Positions 33,570-45,752 of a stretch of DNA of 64,000 bases are shown here, in pieces. Below the pieces are notes generated by a model that did not search any database, was not told where the DNA came from, and saw nothing but the letters and a program-made list of their open reading frames with translations. This stretch comes from Doris montereyensis (Eukaryota; Mollusca; Gastropoda; Nudibranchia; Dorididae). The stretch spans positions 136,001 through 200,000 of the forward strand of contig JAXRKP010000321.1 of NCBI GenBank assembly GCA_037039925.1, written 5' to 3'. Position 1 is the first letter of the stretch; every line of letters begins with the position of its first letter. The position numbers and the translations under genes are program-made.

Positions 33570-34204
33570 CAATAATCATTTTGTTTAAACTTGGAGTGGA
33601 GCATCTTTGTTTCAATGTTAATGTTTTGGTTCTGACCTCACTTTGGGTCCACTTTGATTCTTTGTTGGCATGCTATTGCCATACATATTGACTTTGATTA
33701 GCTATCTAGAGCAGTTATCTAGTAAAACAAAATGTGCATTCTGGCCATATTTCAGACATGTTCATGATATAAAAGAAAAAGGATCGCTCTTGTTTTACAG
33801 AAGTACACAGTCGTCATTAATGATCTTAATAGACATGATTGCACATTTTAACCTTAATGAACCTTGACATTGTTGTGTTATTATGCTCCTTTATGTTGTT
33901 TAAAATCTCTCTTTTTCTTTTAGACCAGCGGTTAAAAGCATTATAATTAATAATATGTGTGGGAACAATAGTAAAAGACAAGATTCCGCACAAATTAAAT
34001 CCCATCTGTTTATCTCAAAATCCATTTTCTCCTTTTTATGTTTTATTTTTGGCTCTCGCTCAATTAACAGAAATGTTCAACTCTGTAAAGAGTAGTGTTT
34101 AATTAACATTTTGAAAAATTAATTAATTTATCATTTCATTGTTTATGATTTTTTAGCAATTCATTGTTATAAATCGCTGATTTTCTGAGTACATGAAAAT
34201 TCTC

Positions 34205-34871
34205 TTAACCCTTTAGTTGCTATCCTATTTGTCCCTATTTACATCTCAAATGCTGGCTTTTTGAGAATTCCTATGAAAAATGGTGCTTTTAGGGGGAAAA
34301 TCTAGCTCTCAAACGACACATCACAAAGAAATTAAATTTTCAGGCTAGTTAGGAATATGGACAAGCTAAATATTCGATTGATATATTGAGCGTTTAGCAT
34401 CCTCCAAACCCACTCTTGGTCAGATTTCTCTCTGTGACGCCCACTTCCCCCTCTCTGTCTCTCTTCGTCACCATGATCCGTAGGCCTAGGACTAACATCA
34501 CAATCGTCTAAATCTAGATCTAGTTCAGGCCTATCAGCTTCAGAAATCGAGCTAGAATCATCACTCCCGTGAATAAACTCATCACCAGAGTCAATATCAT
34601 GTCTATATGTATCAGCCTCATCATTAGATTCCATCGCTAATGTAAACAAACCAATAAAACAAGAAAAATCGTCAAAAATCGCAGTTCAGAACACACACAA
34701 AAATTTACTGTAGTCGAATAAAGCGTAGTAAGCAAAGGAGCTACTCCCGAATTACTACAGGTACTGAAAATAAAGAATTAAGCCTTTTAAATGCTCCTTA
34801 TTAGGAGTTCACCTTTTTGCGAACGTTGCGTTTGAAACCCTTACTGGCCAGTACAGCAACCAAAGGGTTAA
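34205..34871. mobile_element. TTAA-flanked piggyBac-like element A
   Basis: The ends are inverted: left TTAACCCTTTAGTTGCTATC, and right reads TTAACCCTTTGGTTGCTGTA on the other strand. Both include the TTAA target duplication (34205-34208, 34868-34871). Inside on the minus strand, 34649-34332 is a 105-aa acidic frame (MESNDEADTYRHDIDSGDEF, SSISEADRPELDLDLDDCDV). It looks like the N-terminus of a piggyBac-type transposase cut off before the catalytic domain. At 667 bp it is a non-autonomous deletion derivative. Confidence 0.8.
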
Positions 34872-35272
34872 CTTGCTTGTAAACTTTTTTTAAAGTTAAC
34901 ATCAAGTAAATTAATTAGAAGGTTAGTGAAATAGTTTTGTAATTTTAAATGGTCAATTTTTCATTGTACATTGTTCACTTGAACCATTTCCTTTCTTTCC
35001 ACATTTACATTTAAGCCGCTTCAAAAAATTGCGTCATCTGCGAAACGTAGAAAATTTAACATCGGAATCAGCTCGCCACCATCAGGAAAACCAAGGAAAG
35101 GGGAGTTGCACGAAGGAAGGTGATAATTGATGTTGACTCAAGCCCGACTGGAGCACAAGTAAGAGTACATGTATTTGTTTGAATGTTATATTAGTTTTCT
35201 CTCGATTTTCATGGATGGAAGAATGAAACAATGAAAGTGAAAGGCTTGTTTTCAATTTCAAATATTGTTTTA

Positions 35273-36040
35273 CAGTGGAACCTCTAATTAGGAACCCAAA
35301 GAATCCCGTCCAATCGGGAAGAAATCTCAGGGAACATGATTTTTTTCTAAATATTTTACAGTTCTAAATGGGCTTGGTGCCCGGATGAACGGGATCATTT
35401 TTTGCGGGCTTGCATTGATTATCATCACCATTTCCCCTGTATTTATTTATTCTCACTCACTTGTTATCCAAATTTGTTTTCCGTGTTAGCAAAACATCGA
35501 TTACTACACCTGCATTAGTGCTACATGTGTTGTACATTACATAATATGTGTGATGTCGCAAGTGCCAGTTCCCGACAACCAAAAGCCAGACATACCAGAC
35601 ATCCATTACGAAGGTGTGAACTGAAAGCAGACGTCCAGCCAGTCCTTGCTCGTCTACCTAACAATACAATAGGGTGTTGGCATGGGGCTGTGCTTTGAAA
35701 GCAGACTTGTACACTGTCATAGTCTTTTATTCCCCACCTAATTCGTCAATCACAAGGGTGGACACACAAGGAGATTTAACAATCCACCATGCCTTCTAGT
35801 TCTTGATTACATGTTTTATCTATCTACTGTCCAACGAAGCTCGACTGTGTGCGACAGTGCGAGTGTTGGTGACATCTCTGATAAATGACATGTTTGTTTT
35901 GATCAACTGCTCCCGTGGCTACGTTGTTTTAATTCTGCAATTTACCACTCACAGAAGGGCTTAGGTACCGGTACCTCAAACTGCTGAGGGAAATCCGGCT
36001 AATCGGGACAATTTTACAATCCACCGAGATGTTCCACGTA
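35273..36040. mobile_element. pogo/Tigger-like DNA element, copy 1
   Basis: It begins CAGTGGAACCTCTAATTAGG after TA and shares its whole length with 38706-39499 (AATCGGGAAGAAATCTCAGG, GGGCTTGCATTGATTATCAT, TTTTACAATCCACC). The right end is damaged (GATGTTCCACGT). No transposase frame. It lies in intron 1 of the nucleoside hydrolase relic. Confidence 0.75.
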
Positions 36041-36929
36041 CTTATACTACAATTAATTGGCAGGCAGTTTTACATACTTCACGTTGACTGTTGAAATTCT
36101 CGTGCTCTTTAAAATCAATGTATTGCTGCTATTAACCAGTCATTGGTAATTGTTTCATAAAAACATTTTTTACACTTTTTAAACAGGCTATAATGCTTGC
36201 AGCTTCAAGACCTGATATAGACCTGATGGCCATAAACTGTGTGGCGGGACGTGTGTCTGTTTTGAATGCTTGTGAAAATGCCCTTCGAGTTTTGAAGGCA
36301 TGTGGCAGAGAAGATGTAAGTTTTGTATCGTAATGTTCCTTTAGAAGCTAAGCTTGAAGGCGGAATAAGGGTGAAATATTGAGATGATGGTTATTTTTAT
36401 TTTATTTTTATTTTCATTATTCATTGGCTAATCATATTTATTAGAATCACTTTTTATCAGTAGTAATTTACTTTTGTTGTTATTAATATTAAAAAAACTG
36501 AGTTCTATTCCATAAACAGAGGTGGATTAGACCTATGACATACTATTTTAGATGGACCAAATTCCAAGAGGTCCGTTAGACTTGCACAAGCTGTAAATTA
36601 TTTGGAAACATTAATTTTATCAGTTTCAAAGCTTTTCCAGTTCAGGGCAAAGTTCATGATCCTATCTGAAAGTTGTCAACACCGCTCAAGGTTGATGAAA
36701 ATAATCAATCAGCGAAACATTTTCTTGATGAGCAAACAAATATGATCTTTTTGTATTATTCAATTCATTCCAACAGGTGCATGTCTGCTGGGAGCTGAAA
36801 AATCTATGCTCGGTTTAATCGGAAAGGAGACAAATTTACCTGGTACTGCCTGGTCTCAAAAAGTTGATGGTCAGGTGCAAGCCGAACACTCTGTTTCCTC
36901 CCTGATTAGGTGTGTCAATGAGAATCCAG

Positions 36930-38508
36930 GTGAGTTAAAATCTAGAAGTGGGAAATTCAGATGATGATCATATGAATAGGAAGTCCAAACCACATCGTTT
37001 TTCCATTCACCACAGCACGAGTTGCGGATTTAGCAAATCTTCGTTTATCTTCACCTTGCTCCCTCTCCTCTCTACAGCGTAGTAACATAATATAGCTTAC
37101 AACATTGGAAAGCTCTATTCAAGCCCTTTCCAATCATGTGTGTTGTGATAGGGAATGTGTAATTACTGTAATATGATGCTCTCATAGTCATCATAGTAAA
37201 CAAGGTTTGTCAGAGGGGAAAGCCAGTGGTGAACCAGAAAAATAAAACCAGCTGGCAAACACCCCTCTCTCTTTCTTCACGTTGCGTGCTTGCTCAATGA
37301 ATGATAGTTGGCTCTGATTGGTCGAATCAGATTGTTCTAAAAATAAGCTTACAACGATACCCATCAGTTCCATCGATGTCAAAGCTAAGAGCTCGCCAGA
37401 GGCTTTCAAAGTTTTTAAACGCTCCGTAGAGCAACACGTAAAAGAATCAGAAAACAAGCACACCACTTGAAAGCCCATTCAATTTTGCATCAGGAAGTTT
37501 TATTGTCCTTAAATTTTGACTTTCCGAGTAAACGCACACGCGCTTCCTCAACCGAAACCGGCACAGCCTTCTAACTAGATCTAGTAGTAAGCGGGACTGA
37601 CTGAGCCATGTGTATGCATTTATTACAACAACAAAAGCCTTCAGAGGATTTGTAGAGGCATGAAAGAAATTAAGTTAAAGAAGTTTGAGCTTTGTGAGTG
37701 ATCGTTTTTGTGAGATAGGATTGAGCTTAAATTTGGTGTTTTGGCCCAGTTGAAAAATTTACCAAATTTTCACAAATTAAAAATTCCTCACTTCCTTTGA
37801 AATTGCCCTACAGATATGGTTTTGGTATCAAATTTCTCAGTAAACAAATTTCTTTCCAGTGGCAGCAGTTGTTTTTCCATTGCTTACGCTTGAGATTTTG
37901 GTTTGGGCTACCTAATATGACTCATAGTCATAAGACATTCTCTGTCACTTTTAAAACAAGTAATTTTGGCTGGCTGAGTGTGTCTTGAGTATTTTGCTAG
38001 GAAAGATGGAAGGTTACGTTTTATTTTTATTTAATTTTACATTTTTGGGGTTCATTTCTAGAAATATGTGATCCCTCATCTATACCAGTACTCTTTTTCA
38101 AAAAAATTAATAATATCAATGATTAATTTCAAATAATTGAAGAAAATATTCATACATTTTTAAATGAGCTCATGTCATAGTCATAACTCATCTAAAAAAA
38201 AGAAGAAAAGTAAAACTTATTATGAAACTTCAAAAGAAAATTCAGATGACAAATTTGTATTATTTAATTTTAATAATTATTGTAAAGCACTGAATTTTAC
38301 TGTGATTTTATGGAAAGACCACACAATATTGTCTTTGTCTTGTTAAAAAAATGTTATTTTTTAAGTTGGAATTTATCATTTCATTTTGTATATATGTTCC
38401 ACTAGATTTTTCTATATATACTTGACAGCATCCCATCTCGAGGATAGGCCAATGCCTCTGTAGTGTAACTGTAATATTTATATCTTTGTTGTGTTATTCC
38501 TTTAACAG
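36930..38508. other. Intron 3 of the hydrolase relic with a dispersed repeat
   Basis: 37555-37935 matches 44980-45410: GGCACAGCCTTCTAACTAGA, GTAAGCGG, GAGCTTTGTGAGTGATCGTT, AAATTTGGTGTTTTGG, TTGTTTTTCCATTGCTTAC. The class is unknown. The frame at 37191-37478 (minus) shows no domain I recognise. Confidence 0.5.
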
Positions 38509-38705
38509 GAAATATTACCTTGGTGTGCCTTGGTCCGTTGACAAACCTTGCCCTTGCCTTGAGACTTGACCCGTTTATAGCTACTCATCTAAAAGATACT
38601 TATATCGTTGGTGGAAACATAGAGGGTAAGTGTATTAATGGGATTGTTTCTAAATCAATGGTTCTTAATCTTGTTGGAGGTTTTGAACCCCGTAAGTTTC
38701 ATATG

Positions 38706-39499
38706 CAGTGGAACCTCTCTAATCGGAAAACCTGACCAATCGGGAAGAAATCTCAGGAAACAGAATTTTTTCTTTATATATTTACTCTCTAAATGGGAAA
38801 GGTCCCCGGCTTCTATGGAAAAATTTCGTGGGCTTGCACTGATTATCATCACCATTTCCCCCATATTTATTTATTCCAACACGCACTTGTTATCCAAATT
38901 TGGTTTGCGTGTTAGCAAAGCATCGATTATTTCAAATGCATTAATGCTACAAGTGTTAAACATTACATTATACGTACACAATGTCGCAACTGCCAGTTCA
39001 CAGCGACCATAAACCAGACACAACAGATATCCATTACGAAGGTGTGAAAGCAGGCATCCAGCCAGTTTTTGCTCGTCCACTTAACAATACAGTACGGTAT
39101 TGACATGGAGCGGCGCTTAGAAAGCAGACTTGTACACTGTCATAGTCTTTTTATTGCCCACCTAACCCGTCAATCACAAGGGTGGACATGCAAGGAGATT
39201 TAACGATTCACCATGCCTTCTTGATGGGTACATGGTACATGTCTTATCTATCTACCATCCAGTGTCGGTGACATCTCTGATGAGTGCCATCTTTGTTTTG
39301 ATCAACTGGTCCTATGGCTACTTGTAATGTTAGTTTAATTCTGCATTTTACTGCTCGCAGAAGGGCTTAGTTAGATACCTTAAACTCAAACTGCTGAGGG
39401 AAAACCAAAATCCCTAGATCCCCGGAAAATCGGGAAAACCCGGCAAATTGGGACGATTTTACAATCCACCAAGAGTTCCCGATTAGAGAGGTTCCACTG
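38706..39499. mobile_element. pogo/Tigger-like DNA element, copy 2
   Basis: Inverted ends: CAGTGGAACCTCTCTAATCG at the left and its inverse (GATTAGAGAGGTTCCACTG) at the right. TA follows on the right side. 794 bp, no transposase; a second copy is at 35273-36040. It sits 80 bp after exon 4 of the hydrolase relic. Confidence 0.85.
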
Positions 39500-40225
39500 T
39501 ACATGTATATATGTATTCACAAAACCCTTCAGCAGGATGAACAGAACGGTCTTGACTTACACCGAACCCCTGAGACGAGACTGACTCATCGAACCACTGG
39601 GGTTGGATCAAACCAAGGTTAAGAACCAGTCTGCTCCAGATTGGAAGTATTTTGGGAAATATGTTAAACAAACATGCAATCATGATACATATATATACAT
39701 GTTTCGTGAAATTCTTGAATGTATTTGTAATATTCCTTGTCGTCTATTGTAATGTATTGATTTTAGTCGTGAAATTGAGGATGAAAGAAAGAATGAAAGT
39801 GAAAGAGATGAATTGTATTGTAATTTATTCATTTTGATTTGAAACGTGACCAGTAAACGTGACAAATAAAGACATCTTATCTTATCTTATCTAAAGTTGC
39901 CTTTGGTGAGTAATTCACTGTGATATTCCTTGATGGATACTGTTATCATCTTTTAAATTTGAGTGCAACAGCCCATTGTTTCATAAAGTTTTGAGAAAAA
40001 TATTACCCTAACTTTCCTGTGTGTACTACTAAATACTATTACTAGTTGATGATCTTAAGGGAGTTAAAGTAAAGCACTTACTATTCACATGATTTTTCTG
40101 ACCAAGATTTTTAAAGTGCTTTATTCCATCTTTTCTCTTATCGTTAATGACTACCATAAGCATTCTCCAATGTTGTACATCATTTATTCTTATTATAACA
40201 ACAAATTTGTGTGAAATAAACAGTC
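39500..40225. other. Intronic stretch, no gene seen
   Basis: AT-rich, with ATCTTATCTTATCTTATC microrepeat at about 39876-39893. Short frames have no domain. Confidence 0.4.
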
Positions 40226-40228
40226 TTA

Positions 40229-40959
40229 GGGCTCAAACAGAGTGGATTGAAGAGTCGTCAAGCGGGCGTTTTTGAGGCATCTTTTTGACGACGACAGATT
40301 TTATTTACTATAGTATATGTGAGTCACGCTTGAGTGGGGCGTTGCAGAGTCGTCTCGCTATTGTTAACGACACATCAAAAGAAGGCGCCCGACAGTGCAC
40401 TTCCTGCTGCAATAAAATTTCAGTCAATCAATCGTCTACTTGCTGCTAGTGTGTAGTGTGTTCATTCATATCTGTGCAAAATGGATACCGAAGGGTTGAT
40501 ACAGGCAGTTGAAAAGAAAACGTCTTTATGACAAGACGGATGAAAATTACAGCAACAGGAATTTTATTAATGCTGAGTGGAGAAAAGTTGGAAACGAAGT
40601 TGAATGTAGCATTGAAATGTTAATGGTTTCATTTTGATGTAACTGTAATGGATACATCTTTCCTCACCTCTTAATATTTCAGCCATAAGATGGTGGTATT
40701 CGCCATATATATTTCACCTTTGATTAATTCTATGCACCCCCAATATCGGCGCCGATTTCAGCCCAGTTTAACATTAACCACTGAAGAATACCTTCCTCCT
40801 CATCCATCGTCTCGAGTTCAACTGACTAGGTTTGACAACTGAAAGCTGCTTCCACTCTGTACCAGTCGTTGCAGTGTCGTTGCAGTGTCATCGCGTAAAT
40901 GGGTCATTAAAAAACGGCGAGGAAAATGACAGCAAAGCGTTCCCACTTTGTTTGAACCC
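40229..40959 (+). mobile_element. PIF/Harbinger-like element with MADF fragment
   Basis: Ends GGGCTCAAACAGAGTGG and, inverted at the right, GGGTTCAAACAAAGTGGGA. They are flanked by a 3-bp TTA duplication (40226-40228, 40960-40962), as is typical of PIF/Harbinger. Inside, MDTEGLIQAVEKK at 40481 and, one base out of frame, RLYDKTDENYSNRNF and INAEWRKVGNEV form the start of a MADF (Myb/SANT-like) domain, the DNA-binding partner protein of Harbinger elements. The frame break falls at an A4 run (40517-40520). No DDE transposase remains. Confidence 0.7.
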
Positions 40960-41047
40960 TTAAGCCGTGTTCACACCAAACTGAATCGGACGGACGACCG
41001 ACCACGTCGAGCGACAACAGTACAAAAATCCTCTTTATCATATGATC

Positions 41048-41098
41048 GCATTCACACCAACCTACCGACATCGCATTCACACCAACCTACCGACATCG
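41048..41098. repeat. 25-bp direct duplication
   Basis: CGCATTCACACCAACCTACC plus GACAT occurs twice in tandem. Confidence 0.9.
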
Positions 41099-42044
41099 GG
41101 CGAGTCAATTTCTGTCTCCTGTCCGATTTTTCACTTTTACCGCTGCAATAAATTTTACCGACACTGCTGTGTCGTCAGCAGATGGGTGTGCTTTGGGCCG
41201 GAAGTCTTAAAATAGCACAGGAGATATGATTGAAGCAAAAAAAATGTAAGCATTTTTTTGTCATCAAATGTTATTTTTGAGTTCAGATTTGAATTCAGCG
41301 ACCCAAAATTAGGTACCCGGTACAGGTGCAATAACTAACCTTACATGAAATTTATGATAATTCACGTCTTTTGGGGTTCTTTTTTCACCTTTGTCATTTC
41401 ACAGGTCAGGGTGACCTTTCAGCTTGTGCCGAGCAGAATTTTTTTATTTGATCCAGAGGCAGCTCACATTGTTCTTCAAGAAATGAAAATGCTTATGTAT
41501 TACCATATGAAGTCAGTCAACGCCATTGCATACCTTTTGTAAGTCTTACTTTATTTATTTACATCATACCCATTGCCGTCCAATACCGTACACCCGCTTC
41601 GTCCGCTAAAATCCTTCCCCGATCAGTCCAATGCGACCGGATCGATAACGAAAATACCAATGTGTTTTGGGGGCTTGGACAGATATGACAAATAAGCTAA
41701 TTAAGACTTGGATAGCAATGGGTCAAAGGTGATTTCTTGTCATCAAATTATCGCCATTTCCTGTCTTTTTTTAAAATTTCTATTATTGATTTTTTGTTGT
41801 GCAAAGTTTATATGGAAAGAATTAGGTATAGGCCTACATTGTGTTATTGAGTATCTTGTATTTCTTGCCTTGAATATAATATTTAAAATAAATTAAAACC
41901 AAGAAGAAAGTGAGAAAGGGATACAGGTTCTTGATCCCAAGCCTTTTTACTTTTTATTGAATGTGGCTAGAATATAATTTATATGTATTATGTAAATGAA
42001 AATTCATATAGGTTCCAATTAGTCTTGACTTTCATTTGAGGGGG

Positions 42045-42357
42045 AGTCTGTGGTCCAGAGGCAACGTGTCAGTCTCTCAAACAAATCGTCAAGGGTTCAA
42101 GTTCAAGCCCCGATGGTTGAACATTTTTAAGTAAACTAAAACCCATCTCCGTAGTCCAGGTAGGTAGACCAATACCCAGTCCTAACGGAGACGGTCAATA
42201 AAAAAGCAAATCCTGTGTGCAGATCACAACACTATGTGCACATTAAAGATCCCGTAGCTATTTATAAGGAAGTCCAGGAGGCAATATAAAAAATCCTACC
42301 AAAAACCACAGAAATTACTTTAGTTGCAGATGTAGGCAAATCAAATCAAATTGGTTT
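42045..42357 (+). repeat. SINE (family 2), copy 3
   Basis: Forward copy. Head GGGGAGTCTGTGGTCCAGAG (A-box-like), GGGTTCAAGTTC (B-box-like, about 42093), GTTGAACATTTTT, CAAATCCTGTGTGCAGATCA, then a CAAATCAAATCAAA tail. The two box-like segments suggest a tRNA origin different from family 1. Confidence 0.8.
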
Positions 42358-42359
42358 TC

Positions 42360-43073
42360 ATTTGAACTCACTCAAATGTATGATTAGTTTTGTATTTTTC
42401 AAGCAGTTATTAATTTGAACTGCCAAAGCTATGGTAACTCATGCTGTAAATTCAACCTAAAGACAATAATAACATGAAGGCATCTTCTAATTAATGTACG
42501 TCGAGTTTGAAGGGAAGGGTACATTTTTGCTATTTCCAGTGACAGAACTGAAGTTTGACTAAAAATTCATACGCCACTCCACAAAACTGTTGCAAAAGAA
42601 AATATAGGTTGGATATATTCAAATTATGCGTTAAGTAATATCAACGAATAGATTTTTAAATGGGTTCCACCATACATGTTAGACGTACATAAGTACACCA
42701 CATATGGAAGTATTTGTTGTAGTTTCAGGTGTTTTTAATTTTAATATGAAATGTATGGCCCTTCTATCTAGCTTTTAATTTGTCCATGGTACAACTTAAG
42801 CCCTTTCAGAGGAAATGCTGTTTTATCATGTACTAGTAGTAGTAGTACCCCCACATGAAATTCGAACTATTAAAAGATGAAAAAATTTCAGCTGCCTTTA
42901 CTTTTAATATTTTATGGCCCTTTTAACTAACATTAACATGTTATACTACCCATGGTATAGGCCTCCTTAGAGTTAGAGGAAATGTTATTTTATCAAGTAC
43001 TGGTGCTTTTTCCTACAAGAAAACCTTTTCCTACAAGAAACTTTAACTATTTGAAAAATACTCTCTCCCTCAG
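42360..43073. other. Intronic stretch, no gene seen
   Basis: AT-rich intron before the last exon of the hydrolase relic. It contains two diverged tandem halves of about 160 bp (42725-42845 and 42890-43015), each with ATGGCCCTT and GTTATTTTATCA or GCTGTTTTATCATGTACT motifs. Confidence 0.45.
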
Positions 43074-43629
43074 GAACATTTTGTAGCATGTCTCAATGCC
43101 GGATCTGAAAAGTCTAATTTTCTAATCGAGTCCATGACGCCAGAAGAATTACAGTTACAGGCAAATGGAGTGTGTACCCCAGAGGTTTTGGCAATAGCCA
43201 CTGTCATAGATTCAACCATTATCCTGAGAAAGAAAGGGCTTATGCCACAGTGGAACTCAAAGGAGAATTTTCGAGAGGCTTGATGATTGCTGATAAGAGA
43301 GGATTTTTAACAAAAGTTACAACGTTAGTATAATAAAGACTCTGGACCTGGGGAAAACGCAGGGAATTTTTGCAGCAATATTTGCTATCCCAGAACTCAT
43401 TGAGTCCACATCTCCTATCTCCACACCCATCTCAAGAGAACACAGTATACCAATTTTGTACAGAGAGGTCAAATTACCTATTGCATGATGTTGTAAATAA
43501 ACAAAAACCGCTAATTTTTAAAACATGTATCCCAGTGTTCAAACTTGTAATATTTTTCTTTCTGACTCATATGGCAAGAGTGATGCTAACTAAGAGCGTT
43601 GTATGATTGTTTCTTTTGATTTCTTTCTT

Positions 43630-43925
43630 GTAGAGAGGGAGACTCCGTAGTCCAGAGTCAAGGTGTCGGCCTCTAACTCTAAATCCAAATGTCTTGGGTT
43701 GAAGCCCTGACATTGACTAATTTTTTTGAGTTTTTCTTTACTAAAACCTACTCCCCTGGTCGAGGTAGGTGGATCAACACCTTGTCCCACCGGAGACAGA
43801 TGATAAAAAGGAGGTCCTGTGTGCATATTAATAGATCCCTTGACTCTCCATGGCAAAATTAAAAACCTACCAAAGCACCCTGAGATCACCTTAGTTACGG
43901 ATGTGGGTAAAATCAAATCACATCA
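43630..43925 (+). repeat. SINE (family 2), copy 4
   Basis: Forward copy: GGGAGACTCCGTAGTCCAGA, TGGGTTGAAGCCCTGAC, ATCAACACCTTGTCCCACCG, GAGATCACCTTAGTTACGGA, and a TAAAATCAAATC tail. Confidence 0.8.
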
Positions 43926-44269
43926 AACCTGTAGGGAAGATGGAAATGATGATTTTCTGTCTTTAATTTTCATTTATGGATTAAAGTGATAAAACGACAA
44001 TACACGACAACTCCACTGAGGAAGACGAACATGTGACGTTTCATGTGTAACTGTAACTCTTCAACAGGACAACAAATGGGTAACATTTAAGGACTTATAC
44101 GGGCATGACACAGCGTGATGACAACGAGATGAAAGGAGAGTGGAGAGGTGAAGAAAACAAGGAAAATAGGACGGTGGTATTTAGCAGTGATGATAATAAT
44201 CTTCCTAGGATTCGAGGAAATCCTCACGTTTTGCTCCATAACATTTTATTTTATTCACTGTTCACAGCA

Positions 44270-44640
44270 TTAGAATAGTTTCTCTACCTCCATCAATTCA
44301 GCTTTTGCAAATGGAGACCGATGGCTGCGGTAATTTTCCTCCTTTTGATATCTTCGCATTATCACCACTCTATTAGAAATATTGAGGGGGGGGGGGGGGG
44401 GGGGGCAAGGGAGCAGTGCTGAGTTATAAAAAAGAGAACTGAAGAAATACGCTATAAAAATTTTCATTCCCATTAGATGTAGAGCTAGGTCTAGAATCTT
44501 GATCAATGTCATGATTGTCGTCTTCACCATCACTACTGTCTACCTCAAATTCAGTCAGTCTCTTGCTCTAGATCACTAGAATCATCTGGCAATTCTGAAA
44601 AATAGCCATCGCTTTATCGGTAGTAAACCTACAAATTCAG
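44270..44640 (-). pseudogene. Acidic frame, possible transposase N-terminal relic
   Basis: On the minus strand, DGYFSELPDDSSDLEQETD (about 44615-44560) and, in a shifted frame, EFEVDSSDGEDDNHDIDQDS (44555-44480) form an acidic stretch like those in elements A and C. The frame runs into a G20 tract. I cannot find convincing TTAA ends around it. It is a low-confidence relic. Confidence 0.35.
44386..44405 (+). repeat. G20 homopolymer
   Basis: Twenty consecutive G on the plus strand. Its length in the assembly is unlikely to be exact. Confidence 0.9.
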
Positions 44641-44979
44641 TCCGCCATTTTGAATTTCCAGGAATACTGCGTAACCACAACAAGTTCGATAAAATTGGGG
44701 GGAAAACACGATTAAAGCTACCTTCTAGGAGTAAATCCAAGCGTCAGTTTATTTCTCCCACTCAAACGGAAGTAGTTGACTAGAAATCAAAACTTGGATA
44801 GTACAAGTTTACCTTTGATTGGATATTTATATGCCTTATTCTGTCGGACGATGGCAGCGTCCGTATCGCGTTACGGGAAAATCCATCGGACACTGCCACC
44901 GTCCGATCCTCGTTAGGAGTTAAATTTCGATTTTGTGAGTTACTGCGACAGAGCTTTGTTTAACGCGTCCTAGACTAAA

Positions 44980-45410
44980 ATACGGCACAGCCTTCTAACT
45001 ACATCTAGTAAGCGGTACTGACCCAGCCACTCGGCACGGGCCGCCGTGCGTCATCGATTCAGTGCGTAGAGATAAATTATGCCATTTTTTTCATTTTCTA
45101 CATCGATAAAAAGCCATCTTGTAGTTTTTGGAGAGTCGTGTAAAAAATTGGGCTTCTTCTATGTATTCATGACTTTAAGTTTAAGAAGTATGAGTTTTGT
45201 GAGTTATCGTATTTGTGAGAGTTAAATTTGGTGTTTTGGACATTTGAAAAATTTAACAAATTTTCAAAAAAAAAAAAAAAATTAATATTGTCCTACTACA
45301 GAAATGATTTTGGTATCAAATTACTCAGGTAATAAAGTTCTTTCCAGTGGTTGCAATTGTTTTTCCATTGCTTACATTTGAGATTTCGGTTTGGACTACC
45401 TGACGGACAC
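44980..45410. repeat. Dispersed repeat shared with 37555-37935
   Basis: Same order of blocks as at 37.6 kb (GCACAGCCTTCTAACTACAT, TTTTGTGAGTTATCG, AAATTTGGTGTTTTGGAC, TTGTTTTTCCATTGCTTACA). Class unknown. Confidence 0.6.
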
Positions 45411-45752
45411 ACAAAGATGATATTTCACCACACATGTAGAAGAGATCGATGTTATGAAAAATGCAAATATGCATACATTATATATCAAAAAGACAACTTT
45501 ATTATTGAATTGCCACTCGCTGACTGAACGTTCAGTATAAATTGATCAACACTGTTTTTGCTGCTCATCAGAAACATAACTCACCAATTGAAAACTTTTC
45601 ACATAACTTGTTCATCAAAATATGACTTGAAATGGATGCCACCAGGTGAATTTCAAAAAGCCTGAAAATATGCGTGGATACGCATATTTCATTCGAATCG
45701 ACTTTTAGTCCTCAATTATAAATGGTATATATTATTTAGTATTACATAACTA

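Larger units (their letters stand above)
35060..43333 (+). pseudogene. Inosine-uridine nucleoside hydrolase-like gene, probably decayed
   Basis: IUNH family (would hydrolyse nucleosides to ribose and base). Exons: about 35060-35158, 36187-36315, 36777-36929, 38509-38625, 41405-41538 and 43074-43333. All have GT-AG borders. Recognisable blocks: KVIIDVDSSPTGAQ, AIMLAASRPDIDLMAINCVA, LRVLKACGRED, LVCLGPLTNLALALRLDP, TYIVGGNIEG, DPEAAHIVLQEM, VLAIATVID, and AYATVELKGEFSRG. The Ca-binding motif D-x-D-x-G-x-D-D-A has become D-V-D-S-S-P-T-G-A, so the DD pair is gone. Frame breaks occur at G3 36790-36792, T7 41439-41445, A4 41486-41489 and near 43223. There is also an in-frame TGA at 41508 once the frame is followed. 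AATAAA overlaps the stop (43332-43337). No start codon was found. I infer a pseudogene; sequencing error could explain part of it. Confidence 0.75.

Noticed and set aside
34332..34649. Acidic 105-aa frame as an independent host gene
   Set aside because: It lies wholly inside a TTAA-flanked element with inverted ends and ends without any catalytic domain.
41507..41510. The TGA in hydrolase exon 5 as proof of a pseudogene on its own
   Set aside because: It appears only after correcting two upstream run-length shifts, so its frame is uncertain. The lost DD motif is better evidence.
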